A stretch of DNA of 64,000 nt from Aquibium oceanicum (GCF_001889605.1 NZ_CP018172.1:1-64000), one strand, 5' to 3'; shown: positions 18,123 to 27,613, counted from the stretch's first letter. The notes: generated by a model from the letters alone, not told the origin. Numbers and translations are program-made.

Positions 18123-19073
18123 ATGAAACCAGTTCGAATTGCCGCTCTTGGCGTCTTGGGCCTTGGCTTCCTGGCAGCAACATTGACCCTCTATCAGGTC
18201 GACACCACAGAGTACGCGATCGTGACGCAGTTTGGGCGTCCCGTCCGCGTGCTCAGTGACCCTGGTCTCTATATCAAAGCGCCCGACCCCATCCAAAGCG
18301 TTCTAAAAATCAGCCGGCAGATTCAAGTCTACAACCTACCAAAAACGGAATTTCTGAGTAGCGACAAGAAGAACATTATGGTGGAGGCCTATGCCACCTG
18401 GCAAGTAACGGACGCGCTGGCGTTTCTGAAGAACGTCAACAACCTACGCGGCGCCAGCACACAGCTCAACGACATTATCAAAGCTGAGCTCGGAGCGGCA
18501 TTAGGACAGGTTGAGCTCGGAAATCTCGTCACAGTCGATACCTCACAGGCGAGCCTTCTAGACACCTTGAACGCCGTGAAGGAGAGGGCTGCAGCGCGCA
18601 CGGGCGCCTATGGCTTCACGGTTACAGATGTCCAGCTCAAAGAGCTCACGTTCCCGGAAGCCAACCTCACAAGCGTCTTCCAGCGCATGCGCTCGGAGCG
18701 CGAGGCGATCGCGCGCCAGTTTCGCTCGGAAGGCGCGGAAGAAGCAGCCCGCATACGAGCGGAAGCCGATACAGAGAAGGCGAAGATTCTCGCAACCGCG
18801 AGCCGCGAATCCGCCGAGATCCGCGGGACGGCCGATGCGGAGGCGATTGCGATCTACGCGGGCTCCTTCGGCAGGGACAAGGATTTTTACCGCTTCACCA
18901 GAACGCTTGAGGCCTACGACAAGTTCATCGATGAAGGCACGACGTTGATTTTGCCCGCCGATTCCGAACTTCTTCAGTATCTAGATCCACGAAACGCTCT
19001 GAAACTTCCTCCATCATCGACCGCGACTGCCGGATCGCCAAACGTAACCGTGGATTCGGAGCGCGATAGATGA
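18123..19073 (+). CDS. HflC-like SPFH-domain protein
   Basis: Starting at ATG 18123, behind a GAGGAC-type ribosome site, the product has 316 residues. It has an N-terminal membrane helix (IAALGVLGLGFLAATLTLYQ) followed directly by the SPFH opening VDTTEYAIVTQFGRPVRVLS and DPGLYIKAPDPIQSV, as in HflC. The stomatin-like domain is followed by an Ala/Glu/Arg-rich coiled coil (about residues 195-265) ending in FYRFTRTLEAYDKFI, another HflC hallmark. A TTG at 18051 would overlap the previous gene. The stop overlaps the next ATG. It should pair with the two HflK-type partners encoded on either side. Confidence 0.85.
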   Translation: MKPVRIAALGVLGLGFLAATLTLYQVDTTEYAIVTQFGRPVRVLSDPGLYIKAPDPIQSVLKISRQIQVYNLPKTEFLSSDKKNIMVEAYATWQVTDALAFLKNVNNLRGASTQLNDIIKAELGAALGQVELGNLVTVDTSQASLLDTLNAVKERAAARTGAYGFTVTDVQLKELTFPEANLTSVFQRMRSEREAIARQFRSEGAEEAARIRAEADTEKAKILATASRESAEIRGTADAEAIAIYAGSFGRDKDFYRFTRTLEAYDKFIDEGTTLILPADSELLQYLDPRNALKLPPSSTATAGSPNVTVDSERDR

Positions 19074-20197
19074 TGGACGAGGATGTGGCAGAAACATCAA
19101 GATCGCCGTCGACGGCGGACGATGGCAGCGGAAAAATTGCCCGCGATGTTGCAATCAAATCGAAGCTCCTAGTTCGCGCCATTGTGGAGGGCGGGCGGTT
19201 CGCATTTGCAGACTTTAAGGTCGCTCTCGGCCACCTAAGGCCCGTCCCTTTGCTTGTGGGTGCGGTGATCCTGATCGCTATCGGCTATGCTTTGACCGGT
19301 ATCTATTCGGTTGCACCTGGAGAAGCCGCGGTCGTGCGCCGCTTTGGCGCGATTGTGCAACCCAGTGTTGAACCAGGACTCCACTATCGGCTACCTTGGC
19401 CGATCGATCGCGTGGATATCGTCGATGTTACCAATGTGCGACGTGAGCAAGTAGGCATAAGCGCTCCCGAGGAAGAGCACATACATCCTGAACCTCCGGC
19501 GAAACTTCAGGCGCTCTCCGGCGATACCAACGTTGTCGATGTAGAAGTTATCGTGCAGTATCAGGTGCGCGAGCCAGCCAACTACATACTGAACGTCGAA
19601 TACGCTCCATATCGCATCGTCCGAGACGCACTCCGGGCATCGGTCACCAGGCTGGTAACACGTCTGCCGGTTGATGCATTGCTAACCAGCGGACGGCAAT
19701 CCTTGCAACAAGCCATTCGCGAGGAGACGCAATCGCGTCTGGATCAGTATCGGACCGGCCTCGTTATCGTCGGCGTTGACCTGCAGAAAGCGTTCCCTCC
19801 TGCCAACGTCGCGGATGCCTTCACAGCCGTCAATACCGCGCGCGAGGAAAAGGCCCGTCTGATCAATGAGGCACGAGGATATGCGAACAGCCTCGTCCCG
19901 GAAGCCAGGGGTCAGGCACAGCAGCTGAAGGCGCAGGCTGCCGCTTACCGATCTGCCATTCTGGCGCGCGCAAGCGGAACGGCACGCGCGTTCGATCTTC
20001 TTTGGGACGAGTACCGAAAGAACGCGGAAGCCTACGGCGAAGATGTGACGCGATATCGGATGTATCTTGAGACCATCGAGAAGATCATGCCTAGAGTGCA
20101 GGTTTATGCTCTGGATACCGCAAGAGGCGGCAGCTTCAACCTGAGACTTTATGGCGCTCAGAATGGCGCACCAACAAACGGTGAGGCAGCGCGCTAG
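19070..20197 (+). CDS. HflK-like SPFH-domain protein
   Basis: The 375-residue product begins with about 60 soluble residues, then a membrane helix (VPLLVGAVILIAIGYALTGI). The HflK signature follows (APGEAAVVRRFGAIVQPSVE, PGLHYRLPWPIDRVDIVDV). The SPFH domain runs to about residue 245 (VNTAREEKARLINEARGY), and the long coiled coil and C-terminal KIMPRVQVYALD are typical. It is clearly related to the SPFH half of the CDF fusion at 16552, but without the transporter. Its ATG overlaps the stop of the HflC-like gene. The three SPFH proteins probably form one hetero-oligomeric membrane assembly. Confidence 0.87.
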   Translation: MMDEDVAETSRSPSTADDGSGKIARDVAIKSKLLVRAIVEGGRFAFADFKVALGHLRPVPLLVGAVILIAIGYALTGIYSVAPGEAAVVRRFGAIVQPSVEPGLHYRLPWPIDRVDIVDVTNVRREQVGISAPEEEHIHPEPPAKLQALSGDTNVVDVEVIVQYQVREPANYILNVEYAPYRIVRDALRASVTRLVTRLPVDALLTSGRQSLQQAIREETQSRLDQYRTGLVIVGVDLQKAFPPANVADAFTAVNTAREEKARLINEARGYANSLVPEARGQAQQLKAQAAAYRSAILARASGTARAFDLLWDEYRKNAEAYGEDVTRYRMYLETIEKIMPRVQVYALDTARGGSFNLRLYGAQNGAPTNGEAAR

Positions 20198-20199
20198 CC

Positions 20200-22382
20200 A
20201 TGGCGGATGGTTGGCGTCAGATCTGGTCCGATTTTCGCGATAGCCTCAGAGGAAAGCCATCGAATCCGGACAGCGATCGCACGGTCGAAACTCCAGAGTC
20301 GGCTGACAGCCGGGCTGCTACCATCGCACCCGGTCCACCAATTGCCACTGCCTCTCCAGAACCTCCTGCCTCCGAGTCGGCTGCAGCGAATTCGAATCCC
20401 GATGGCTCGGAGCAGCTCACCCGCCAGTTCACGGAAAGCGCACCGTCGGAGACAGAACCGACGGCTGACTCAGATCAGGCTCAGCCGGCGACAGCACGGC
20501 GACCGACATTGAGCCAGTATGTGGCGAGCATTTTCGCGATCACGACCATCCCCGCCGCGCTCGTCTTCTTCTCGTCGGACTATTTCGCCGACATGGCGCT
20601 CCCATCTCCGCCAGCTCCCAACGTAGTCGCGACATTCGAGGGGGACAGATAACCCTTGAAGACATCGAAGCTCACCTGAAGATGCTCTTGTCGCCCACTG
20701 GCAGCAGCCCTGGTTCCATGTCGCAAGAAATGCTTCTGGAGACGGTCGAAGACCTCGTATCCGATCAACTAATTCTCCGATGGGCAGCTAATCGCAAGCC
20801 GGAAGCCGACGAGAGCTTCCAACATGCTATCAAACACATAAATGAAAATCTCAATCTCGAATCCTTCGCGGACCAGCTTCATACCGAGCGCATCTCAATC
20901 TCTGAGAGCAGCATGCGTGAATACTACGATAAGAACAAAGCACGCTATGAAGGACGCAGCTTTACCGAGGTGCGCGATGAGATACGGCGGACCCTGGTTG
21001 CCGAGCAGGAACCCGCTTTTGTCGAAGACTATTTAGAGAAGCTGCGAACGAGCGCATCGATCACTCGCAGTTTCGATCTCCTGGATGTACCTGCTCCGAG
21101 CCAGGAGGAGCTTGAGACCTACTACCGACAGAACATCGACCAGTTCAGATTGCCACGCCGCGCCATCGTTGATGAACTGGAGTTTAGCGTATCAGAATTC
21201 GGCCCGAAGGCCCAACAGGAGGCGGCCAGTGCCTTGCTGGGCATCCAAGGCGGTGCAACATTCCAGGCGACATCAGAGCGATTCCCTAAGGTGCGTTTTT
21301 CATCCCGGGCGGAGGTGCCCGAAGGCAGCAAAAGCCCCGATTGGGACAGAAACGTCTTCGCACTGGTCACCGGGGAGCTGGCGAGCGTGTTTCAGGCAGG
21401 CGGATCGTATTACGTCGTCCGCCTTCAGGAAGTTATGCCCGCAGGCGCAAAGAGCTTCGCGGAAGTGAGTCCGACTATCATGACAGCGTTAAGCGCGCAA
21501 AAGGAACAGCGATGGTTCGCGGATAACGGCGAAAAGACGCTCTTCACGATCAAGGGACAGCGCTACAGCCTTCGCGATTTCTACAAGGAATACGAGGAAG
21601 CGTCGCTTCGCGACCAATTCGAAGGAGCAGAGGGCCTCAAACGTTTGGCAAACGCTCTAATTGATCGCATGCTCCTGGTATCGGACACTTATGACAGGTT
21701 GCTCGACGTCGAAAACAAACCCCTTGCCGACGAAACGCGACTTCGTCTGCTGCGGCAAATGATGGAGCAAGAGGAGGTGGACGACCGGATCGAAGTCAGC
21801 GACGAGCAAGTTCAAGCATTCTACTCCGACAATCGCGATCGCCTAGTGAGTCCTCCGAAGTCCAGAATCCGTTATGTTCGTATCGGTCTTGGCTCGAGCG
21901 AGGCCGACGCGAACCGCGCACGCGAACGTGCAGAAGAAGCCTATCGGAAGCTGACTGGAGCTGTCCCGGCGTCGGACTTTGCCTCGGTGGCGCAAGAGTA
22001 TTCCGAGGATGTCGAGACGGCTTCAAAGGGCGGCGAGTTCCCTGATTGGATCGGCGAAAGCGGGGAGCCGCTAAGCGAACTGATGAGCCACCCATTCCAT
22101 GAAGCGATACAAGGCATGGAACCGGGAAAAGTTGGCAAACCTTTCGAGTTGGGAGGCAGCATCTACATCGTGGAAGTGACGGAACGAACTTCACCTCAGC
22201 AGTTAGCACTTGACGAGGCAAAACCCTTTATCGAGGAGTACCTGACCAACCAGCAGCATCGCTCTATGGCCGAAGAATTGCAGAGGCGGCAACTGGAAGA
22301 AGCCAAGGTGCAATTGTATCCGCAGGTTCTGGAGGAATATCTCACCCGCACGGCCTCGCGCGACCAACCGACATCGCCGTAG
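20200..22382 (+). pseudogene. Membrane-anchored double-parvulin PPIase (PpiD/SurA-like), single frameshift
   Basis: Two frames belong to one gene. The first (20200-20652) gives a cytosolic Pro/Ala/Ser-rich disordered segment and one membrane helix (VASIFAITTIPAALVFFSS), ending APNVVATFEG. The second continues as GQITLEDIEAHLKML, the standard SurA opening, if one G is added to the five-base run at 20640-20644. The periplasmic part has a helical chaperone region, a degenerate parvulin domain (about 21150-21450) and a canonical parvulin domain (SRIRYVRIGLGS, ASKGGEFPDWIGES, IYIVEVTER). The architecture matches PpiD, a chaperone at the exit of the Sec translocon. It follows the SPFH genes by 2 bases, so it is part of the same operon. 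Confidence 0.82.
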
Positions 22383-22403
22383 CGAAGAATCTCTCAAAGC
22401 CCC

Positions 22404-22434
22404 TTGACCCTCTAGCTGCTATAGGTCCTATGGA
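22404..22434 (+). promoter_or_regulatory. MerR-type promoter/operator of the P1B ATPase gene
   Basis: A -35 box TTGACC (22404-22409) and a -10 box TATGGA (22429-22434) are separated by 19 bases, the over-long spacer of MerR-regulated promoters. The spacer holds a dyad centred on CTCTAG-CTG-CTATAG flanked by GACC/GGTCC, the layout of ZntR/CadR/PbrR operators. The ATPase ATG lies 30 bases downstream. The MerR gene at 9152 is the obvious candidate regulator. Confidence 0.78.
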
Positions 22435-22463
22435 TTAGTCCCTGCGAGACAGGAGACATCGAG

Positions 22464-25241
22464 ATGACCGCTGCAGCACGCCGCACCCGCTTTCGGGTTG
22501 AAGGCATGGATTGCGCAAGTTGCGCCGCCAAGATCGACAAAGCGGTCCGACGAATACCGGATGTCACAGATGTGAACGTGTCTGTTGTTGCTGGCACCAT
22601 GAGCGTTGAGCACGGAGACAAGCTCGATCTCGACACACTGGCCCAAAAGGTCAATCGGCTAGGCTACAAGACCACACGCCTTGGTGCGGTGAAGAAGTCG
22701 ACGGCCGCTGAGCCGGCCCCCGGTCAAGACCGAAAGTCCGACCATTCGGACCATGGCCACGATCACGCCGATCACGACCATTCGGATCATGATCATGCCG
22801 GCCATGCGCACGGGCCAGGCTGCAAGCACGATCATGCCGGGCATGACCACGATCACGCCGGTCACGACCATTCCGATCATGACCATGCCGGGCATGTTCA
22901 TGGACCCGATTGCAAGCACGATCATGCTGATCGCGATCACGCGGAGCACGGTCATTCAGGACAAGATCGCCCTGCGGCTGGTCACATCGAGCAGGCTGCG
23001 CCGGCTGGCGCGCAACAGACCCGCTTTCGCGTCGCCGGCATGGATTGCGCGAGCTGTGCGGCAAAAATCGACACGGCAGTGCGCCGTATGCCGGATGTCA
23101 CTGATGTGAAGGTATCAGTTGTTGCTGGCACCATGACCGTCACGCACGGGAGCAAGGCTGACCTCGACGAACTTGCCCGCAAGGTCACCAGCCTTGGCTA
23201 CAAAGCCGCGCCGATGGCCCCTGCGGGACAAAAGCCGGCGACCGCCCCCGCAAACCATGTCCATGGGCCGGATGGTAGGCATGACCAGACACTGACAGGA
23301 AGCGGGATCGCTGCCGAGGCGCCTGATGCCCTGGAAGGCATGCACGGCCACGATCACGGGCCGCAGGACGGACCCTGGTGGAAAACATCTAAAGCGCAAT
23401 TGACGATCATCTGCGGCATCGCGCTGGCCGTCGCCTTTGGGCTTTCGCAGGTTCTTCCGCAGACCCAGCCGTGGGGCTTCATCGTTGCAATGGCCGTCGG
23501 GCTCATACCAATTGCGCGACGCGCCTTGCTCGGTGCTGCAAACGGTAGCCCGTTCACAATCGAGACGTTGATGACGGTCGCGGCAGTGGGAGCCGTCATC
23601 ATCAATGCGGCCGAAGAGGCCGCCGTCGTCGTCTTCCTGTTTCTTGTCGGTGAACTCCTTGAAGGGATAGCGACAGGCCGGGCTCGCGCGTCGATACGGG
23701 CGCTCGCAACACTGATGCCCAAGACTGCGCTCCTCGAGCGCGACGGTGCCACGCAGACGGTTCCCGCTGAAAGCCTGACGGTAGATGCTGTGGTGCTCGT
23801 TCGGCCCGGCGACCGTGTGCCCGCCGACGGCGTCGTGCTCTCCGGCGAAAGCGCGGTCGACGAGGCGCCGGTGACCGGCGAGTCGGTACCGAAGCGCAAG
23901 GAGCAGGGCGACAATGTCTTCGCCGGCACTGTGAACCAGGAAGGCGTGCTCAGGGTGCGTGTAACGGCAGCAGCGGCCGACAACACCATTTCCCGCATCA
24001 TCGCATTGGTCGAGGAGGCCCAGGAGTCCAAGGCGCCGACCGAACGTTTTATCGATCGCTTCTCGAAATATTATACCCCGGGCGTAATGGTGGTGGCTGC
24101 ACTGATAGCGATTTTGCCGCCGCTGCTGGCCGGCGCGGAATGGAACACCTGGATCTATCGTGGACTCGCAGTTCTCCTGATCGGATGCCCCTGCGCGCTG
24201 GTCATCTCCACGCCTGCGGCGATCGCCGCGGCGCTATCCGCCGGCGCGCGCCGTGGTCTCCTGATGAAGGGCGGAGCGGTGCTGGAGAATCTGGGCAAAG
24301 TCAACTACGTCGCGCTCGACAAAACGGGGACGCTTACCGAAGGCAAGCCGAAGGTCACCGACATCATCGGTGTGGCACGCGACGAGCGCGAGGTATTGAG
24401 GCTCGCAGCGGCCCTTGAGGCCGGATCGAGCCATCCGCTGGCTGTTGCCATCCTGGCAAGGGCGGAGGCTGACAAGGTTCCTGTCGTCGCCGCCACCGAT
24501 GCCGGCGCCGTTGGCGGCAAGGGTGTGGTAGGGACAGTGGATGCGGTGAAGCTCTTTCTGGCTTCACCGCGCGCCGCGGCCGAAAAGGTCAAATTGGACC
24601 AGGGGCTGCTATCGCAAATCGCTGCGCTGAACGACGAAGGCAAGACCGTTTCGGTGCTGCTTGCCGGAACGGAGGTGGCAGGCCTCTTCGCAATACGCGA
24701 CGAACCGCGAGAGGACGCCAAGACCGGTATAGCCGCACTACACGATCTTGGAGCCGAAACCGTTATGCTGACGGGCGACAATGAACGGACGGCGAAAGCC
24801 ATAGCCTCATCTCTCGGCATGGAAGCACGCGCAGAACTGATGCCGCAGGACAAACAGAAGATCGTCGGCGAGATGCGCGCGAAGGGCAAGTTCGTGGCCA
24901 AGGTCGGTGACGGCATCAACGACGCTCCGGCGCTCGCAGCTGCTGACATCGGCATCGCCATGGGCAGCGGCACGGACGTTGCTCTGGAAACAGCCGATGC
25001 GGCCGTCTTGCATGGCCGTGTCAAGGACGTCGCCAATATGGTGGTGTTGTCGCGCCTCACCATGCGTAACATCCTCCAGAATATCACCCTCTCGCTTGGC
25101 CTAAAGGCTGTGTTCCTCGTAACCACGGTTCTCGGCGTGACCGGGCTGTGGCCCGCCATTCTTGCCGATACCGGCGCGACGGTATTGGTCACCGCCAATG
25201 CCATGCGCCTGCTCGCCTGGAAGGGGCTTCGTGAAACATGA
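22464..25241 (+). CDS. Heavy-metal P1B-type ATPase (Zn/Cd/Pb exporter, ZntA/CadA class)
   Basis: This 925-residue pump exports divalent metals across the inner membrane. It has two N-terminal HMA domains (GMDCASC with Cys17/Cys20 and again with Cys195/Cys198), joined by a His/Asp-rich linker. The core has the A-domain (VDEAPVTGESVPKRKEQG), CPC at 575-577 in the transport helix, the phosphorylation loop DKTGTLTEGKP with Asp619, SSHPLAVAIL and the hinge GDGINDAPALAAADIGIAMG. CPC with that hinge, and no copper-type signature, points to the P1B-2 (Zn/Cd/Pb) class. A MerR-type promoter precedes it, so induction by its own substrate is likely. A PCu(A)C-Sco-Dsb run follows closely. Confidence 0.93.
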   Translation: MTAAARRTRFRVEGMDCASCAAKIDKAVRRIPDVTDVNVSVVAGTMSVEHGDKLDLDTLAQKVNRLGYKTTRLGAVKKSTAAEPAPGQDRKSDHSDHGHDHADHDHSDHDHAGHAHGPGCKHDHAGHDHDHAGHDHSDHDHAGHVHGPDCKHDHADRDHAEHGHSGQDRPAAGHIEQAAPAGAQQTRFRVAGMDCASCAAKIDTAVRRMPDVTDVKVSVVAGTMTVTHGSKADLDELARKVTSLGYKAAPMAPAGQKPATAPANHVHGPDGRHDQTLTGSGIAAEAPDALEGMHGHDHGPQDGPWWKTSKAQLTIICGIALAVAFGLSQVLPQTQPWGFIVAMAVGLIPIARRALLGAANGSPFTIETLMTVAAVGAVIINAAEEAAVVVFLFLVGELLEGIATGRARASIRALATLMPKTALLERDGATQTVPAESLTVDAVVLVRPGDRVPADGVVLSGESAVDEAPVTGESVPKRKEQGDNVFAGTVNQEGVLRVRVTAAAADNTISRIIALVEEAQESKAPTERFIDRFSKYYTPGVMVVAALIAILPPLLAGAEWNTWIYRGLAVLLIGCPCALVISTPAAIAAALSAGARRGLLMKGGAVLENLGKVNYVALDKTGTLTEGKPKVTDIIGVARDEREVLRLAAALEAGSSHPLAVAILARAEADKVPVVAATDAGAVGGKGVVGTVDAVKLFLASPRAAAEKVKLDQGLLSQIAALNDEGKTVSVLLAGTEVAGLFAIRDEPREDAKTGIAALHDLGAETVMLTGDNERTAKAIASSLGMEARAELMPQDKQKIVGEMRAKGKFVAKVGDGINDAPALAAADIGIAMGSGTDVALETADAAVLHGRVKDVANMVVLSRLTMRNILQNITLSLGLKAVFLVTTVLGVTGLWPAILADTGATVLVTANAMRLLAWKGLRET
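22758..22937 (+). repeat. Tandem duplication of a 90-bp His-rich linker unit
   Basis: Two consecutive 90-bp units (22758-22847 and 22848-22937) each encode a 30-residue block. Each block is built of HDH/DHAGH runs, with one HGPxCKHDH core. The copies differ at scattered positions. Together with the two near-identical HMA domains around them, this shows that the metal-binding N-terminus grew by duplication. Confidence 0.85.
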
Positions 25242-25330
25242 TGGCAGGCCTATGCGGCGAAGTGCGTAGTGGTCCCTATGACACGAAAGGGCGAGAAAGC
25301 CGCGAAGGAACAATAGTTGGAGGAAACCCA

Positions 25331-25837
25331 TTGTCTTCCGGGTTCAAGCTGACAGTGAAGCTCATTTGCATGTTGGCCGCGATGCTGCTTTCTACATCAG
25401 CTTTTGCACACCAATTCTCGCAAGGTGATATCAAGATTGGCCATCCGTGGTCACGGGTCACGCCGTCCGCTGCCCCGGTCGCCGGAGCCTATCTGACGGT
25501 GACAAATTCAGGGTCACAGCCCGACAGACTGACCGGCGGTTCGACTCCGATAGCTGATCGGATCGAAGTCCATCAGATGACCATGGATGACGGCATAGCC
25601 CGCATGCGTCCACTTCCCGATGGAGTCGAGATCGCTGCAGGAGCCTCGGTCGAGTTGGCGCCAGGCGGCATCCACCTTATGCTCATCAAACCCAACCAGC
25701 AGCTGATCGAAGGGAGCAGCTTCAAGGCGACGTTGGAGTTCGCCCGGGCCGGGACCGTAGAGATCGAGTTTGTCGTGCAGAGAAACCCCACGGTTGAAAC
25801 GGGCAGCGGCAATGAGCACGGCGGTCATACGCCGTGA
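25331..25837 (+). CDS. PCu(A)C-type copper chaperone
   Basis: The likely start is TTG 25331, seven bases after a strong GGAGGAA site, giving a 168-residue protein with a signal peptide (LICMLAAMLLSTSAFA). The frame is open further upstream without a better start. The domain is canonical: DIKIGHPWSRVTP, GAYLTVTNSG, then IEVHQMTMDDGIARMRPL and LAPGGIHLML. The copper ligands H(M)x10M...HxM are therefore all present, unlike the copies at 5.9 and 8.5 kb. Such proteins carry Cu(I) to the CuA centre or to Sco. A Sco gene overlaps its end, so they probably act together. Confidence 0.9.
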   Translation: MSSGFKLTVKLICMLAAMLLSTSAFAHQFSQGDIKIGHPWSRVTPSAAPVAGAYLTVTNSGSQPDRLTGGSTPIADRIEVHQMTMDDGIARMRPLPDGVEIAAGASVELAPGGIHLMLIKPNQQLIEGSSFKATLEFARAGTVEIEFVVQRNPTVETGSGNEHGGHTP

Positions 25838-26454
25838 GCGGACTGCGGGCCTTCCGGCTCATAGTGTGGGCCGCCATCGTGTTGCTCGGCATGTTCGTGA
25901 TCGTGTCGACGCAACTATCCGGTGGCAGTCCGACGGTCGAGACTTCAAGTGGCACCGCGAAAGTCGGTGGGCCTTTCTCCTTGGTGTCGCATACCGGCGA
26001 ACGCGTCGACAATCAGTCGCTGGCCGGTCGACCCTATCTGGTCTTCTTCGGATTCACCTACTGTCCCGACATTTGTCCGACGACGCTGTTCGAGCTAACG
26101 GACCTGATGACGGAGCTGGGACCTGTAGCTGACGATTTCGAGGTTCTATTCATCACGGTCGATCCGGAGCGCGATACCCAAGAAGCCCTGGCAAGTTACA
26201 TGACATCGTTCGACAGCCGGATCCTGGCGCTTCGCGGTACGGCTGCCGAGACAGATGCCGCGCTCAAGGCTTTTTCCGCCTACGCGAAAAAGGTCCCTTT
26301 GGAGGCTGGCGAGTACACGATGGATCACACTGCCGGTGTGTTCCTCATGAAATCTGATGGCAGCTTTGGCGGTATGATGGATATGCACGAGCCACGCGAG
26401 ACGCGGTTGGAAAAGCTTCGTCGCATAGCAAGAGATCAAGTCACGGGTTCTTGA
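25834..26454 (+). CDS. Sco1/SenC-family copper-binding thioredoxin-fold protein
   Basis: The 206-residue protein starts at GTG 25834, overlapping the chaperone stop (GTGA). It has an N-terminal membrane anchor (LIVWAAIVLLGMFVIVS). The Sco domain has the copper/thiol motif CPDICP in FTYCPDICPTTLFELTD and the distal His in YTMDHTAGVFLM. Sco proteins load or reduce the CuA site of cytochrome oxidase. It is about 55% alike in plan to the second Sco at 31429-32040, each one paired with a PCu(A)C gene. A DsbB gene follows after 3 bases. Confidence 0.93.
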   Translation: MSGLRAFRLIVWAAIVLLGMFVIVSTQLSGGSPTVETSSGTAKVGGPFSLVSHTGERVDNQSLAGRPYLVFFGFTYCPDICPTTLFELTDLMTELGPVADDFEVLFITVDPERDTQEALASYMTSFDSRILALRGTAAETDAALKAFSAYAKKVPLEAGEYTMDHTAGVFLMKSDGSFGGMMDMHEPRETRLEKLRRIARDQVTGS

Positions 26455-26457
26455 TGG

Positions 26458-26907
26458 ATGTTGAACAAATTGTCCAACGACGTGGTGGAGGAGCGCAATG
26501 GCTTATGGCTATTGTTCGCTTGGATGATCGCGGTAGCAGCAACGCTCACCGCCTTGTTCATTGGAGAGATCGTTGGGCAGACACCATGCAATCTCTGCTG
26601 GTTCCAGAGGATATTTATGTTTCCTCTCGCGATTATCTTGGGAATCGCGGCATTTCGGTCTGATTCCAGCATCAAATTCTATGCATTGCCACTCGTTGGA
26701 TTAGGCGCGGCGATCGCGTTTTTCCACACGTTGATCTATTTCGGCCTCGTCGAAGAGGCGATAGTCCCATGCACGCGCTCCGGGACATCTTGCGCTGGGG
26801 AAGCTATGACCATTCTCGGCAGCGTCCCCTTACCGCTGGCCTCGCTGATTGCCTTTGCGGCAATAGGCGGGCTCCTCTCCCTGTGTCGCCCAGGAGTTTA
26901 CCGATGA
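26458..26907 (+). CDS. DsbB-type disulfide bond formation protein
   Basis: The 149-residue protein has four membrane helices and both cysteine pairs: CNLC in TPCNLCWFQRIFMFPL, and PCTRSGTSCAG in the second periplasmic loop. DsbB passes electrons from DsbA to quinone. The short size matches the BdbC/DsbB type of alphaproteobacteria. The start ATG 26458 lies 3 bases after the Sco stop, and its stop overlaps the next gene, a DsbA-like protein. The two form a complete oxidation pair. Confidence 0.92.
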   Translation: MLNKLSNDVVEERNGLWLLFAWMIAVAATLTALFIGEIVGQTPCNLCWFQRIFMFPLAIILGIAAFRSDSSIKFYALPLVGLGAAIAFFHTLIYFGLVEEAIVPCTRSGTSCAGEAMTILGSVPLPLASLIAFAAIGGLLSLCRPGVYR

Positions 26908-27563
26908 ATCGTCGACAATTGATAGTCGTCTCCGCCGCTATCGCCTCTGCCGTCATCTTTGGAGGTTCAGCACTCTACTACAATCGCGGCGGTGGTAGCG
27001 GTACCCCGGTGGTCGCGGAGGACAGCAACAGTCTCATCAGAGAGCACTCGCCAGTGATCGGACCGACAACCGCCCCGGTAACGATCGTGGAGTTCTTCGA
27101 TCCGTCATGCGAAGCCTGCCGTGCCTTCTATCCCATCGTAAAGAACATCCTTGCACAATATCCTCAGGATGTCCGACTCGTCCTACGATACGCCGCATTC
27201 CACGACGGTTCGGACCAGGCAGTAGGAATCCTTGAAGCCGCACGAAAGCAGAATCTCTTCGAACCAGTCTTGGAAGCTCTCCTGGCCGCACAGCCGGAAT
27301 GGGCCCCCCATAGCGGGCCGGTCATTGACAAGGCATGGCAGGCCGCAGCCGCCGCCGGGTTGGACCTTGAGCGCGCGCGGCAAGACGCCTCTTCGAACGA
27401 GGTCACCGCGGTGCTCGATCAGGAATCGAAGGACATCGATACGTGGCGCGTTGACCAGACCCCAACGTTCTTCGTCAACGGCAAGAGCATGCAAACCTTC
27501 GGGCCGCAACAGCTCGTCGATCTTGTCGAGAGTGAAGTCAAGCTCGCTCAAGGGACTCAATGA
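26904..27563 (+). CDS. DsbA-like thioredoxin-fold oxidoreductase (BdbD type)
   Basis: From ATG 26904, overlapping the DsbB stop, the product has 219 residues. It has a membrane anchor or signal (LIVVSAAIASAVIFGGSALY) and the active site CEAC in EFFDPSCEACRAFYP. The cis-Pro loop is VDQTPTFFVNGK, followed by a final helix. The extended helical insert is usual for the family. CEAC is an uncommon dipeptide between the cysteines compared with CPHC, so its redox potential may differ. With DsbB it should oxidise thiols in the periplasm, useful where copper damages disulfide chemistry (inference). Confidence 0.9.
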   Translation: MNRRQLIVVSAAIASAVIFGGSALYYNRGGGSGTPVVAEDSNSLIREHSPVIGPTTAPVTIVEFFDPSCEACRAFYPIVKNILAQYPQDVRLVLRYAAFHDGSDQAVGILEAARKQNLFEPVLEALLAAQPEWAPHSGPVIDKAWQAAAAAGLDLERARQDASSNEVTAVLDQESKDIDTWRVDQTPTFFVNGKSMQTFGPQQLVDLVESEVKLAQGTQ

Positions 27564-27613
27564 GCCGCACGCGTGGACCGATGCCCACCCGTTAGCCAGG
27601 GCCGGAGCGCCGC

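Noticed and set aside
20200-20652. A separate small membrane protein gene before the PPIase
   Set aside because: Its last residues (VVATFEG) run directly into the SurA-type GQITLEDIEAHL of the next frame when one G is added, so it is the N-terminus of the same gene.
22738-22980. CRISPR-like repeat array
   Set aside because: The repeats are in-frame His-rich codons without spacers. They belong to the ATPase linker.
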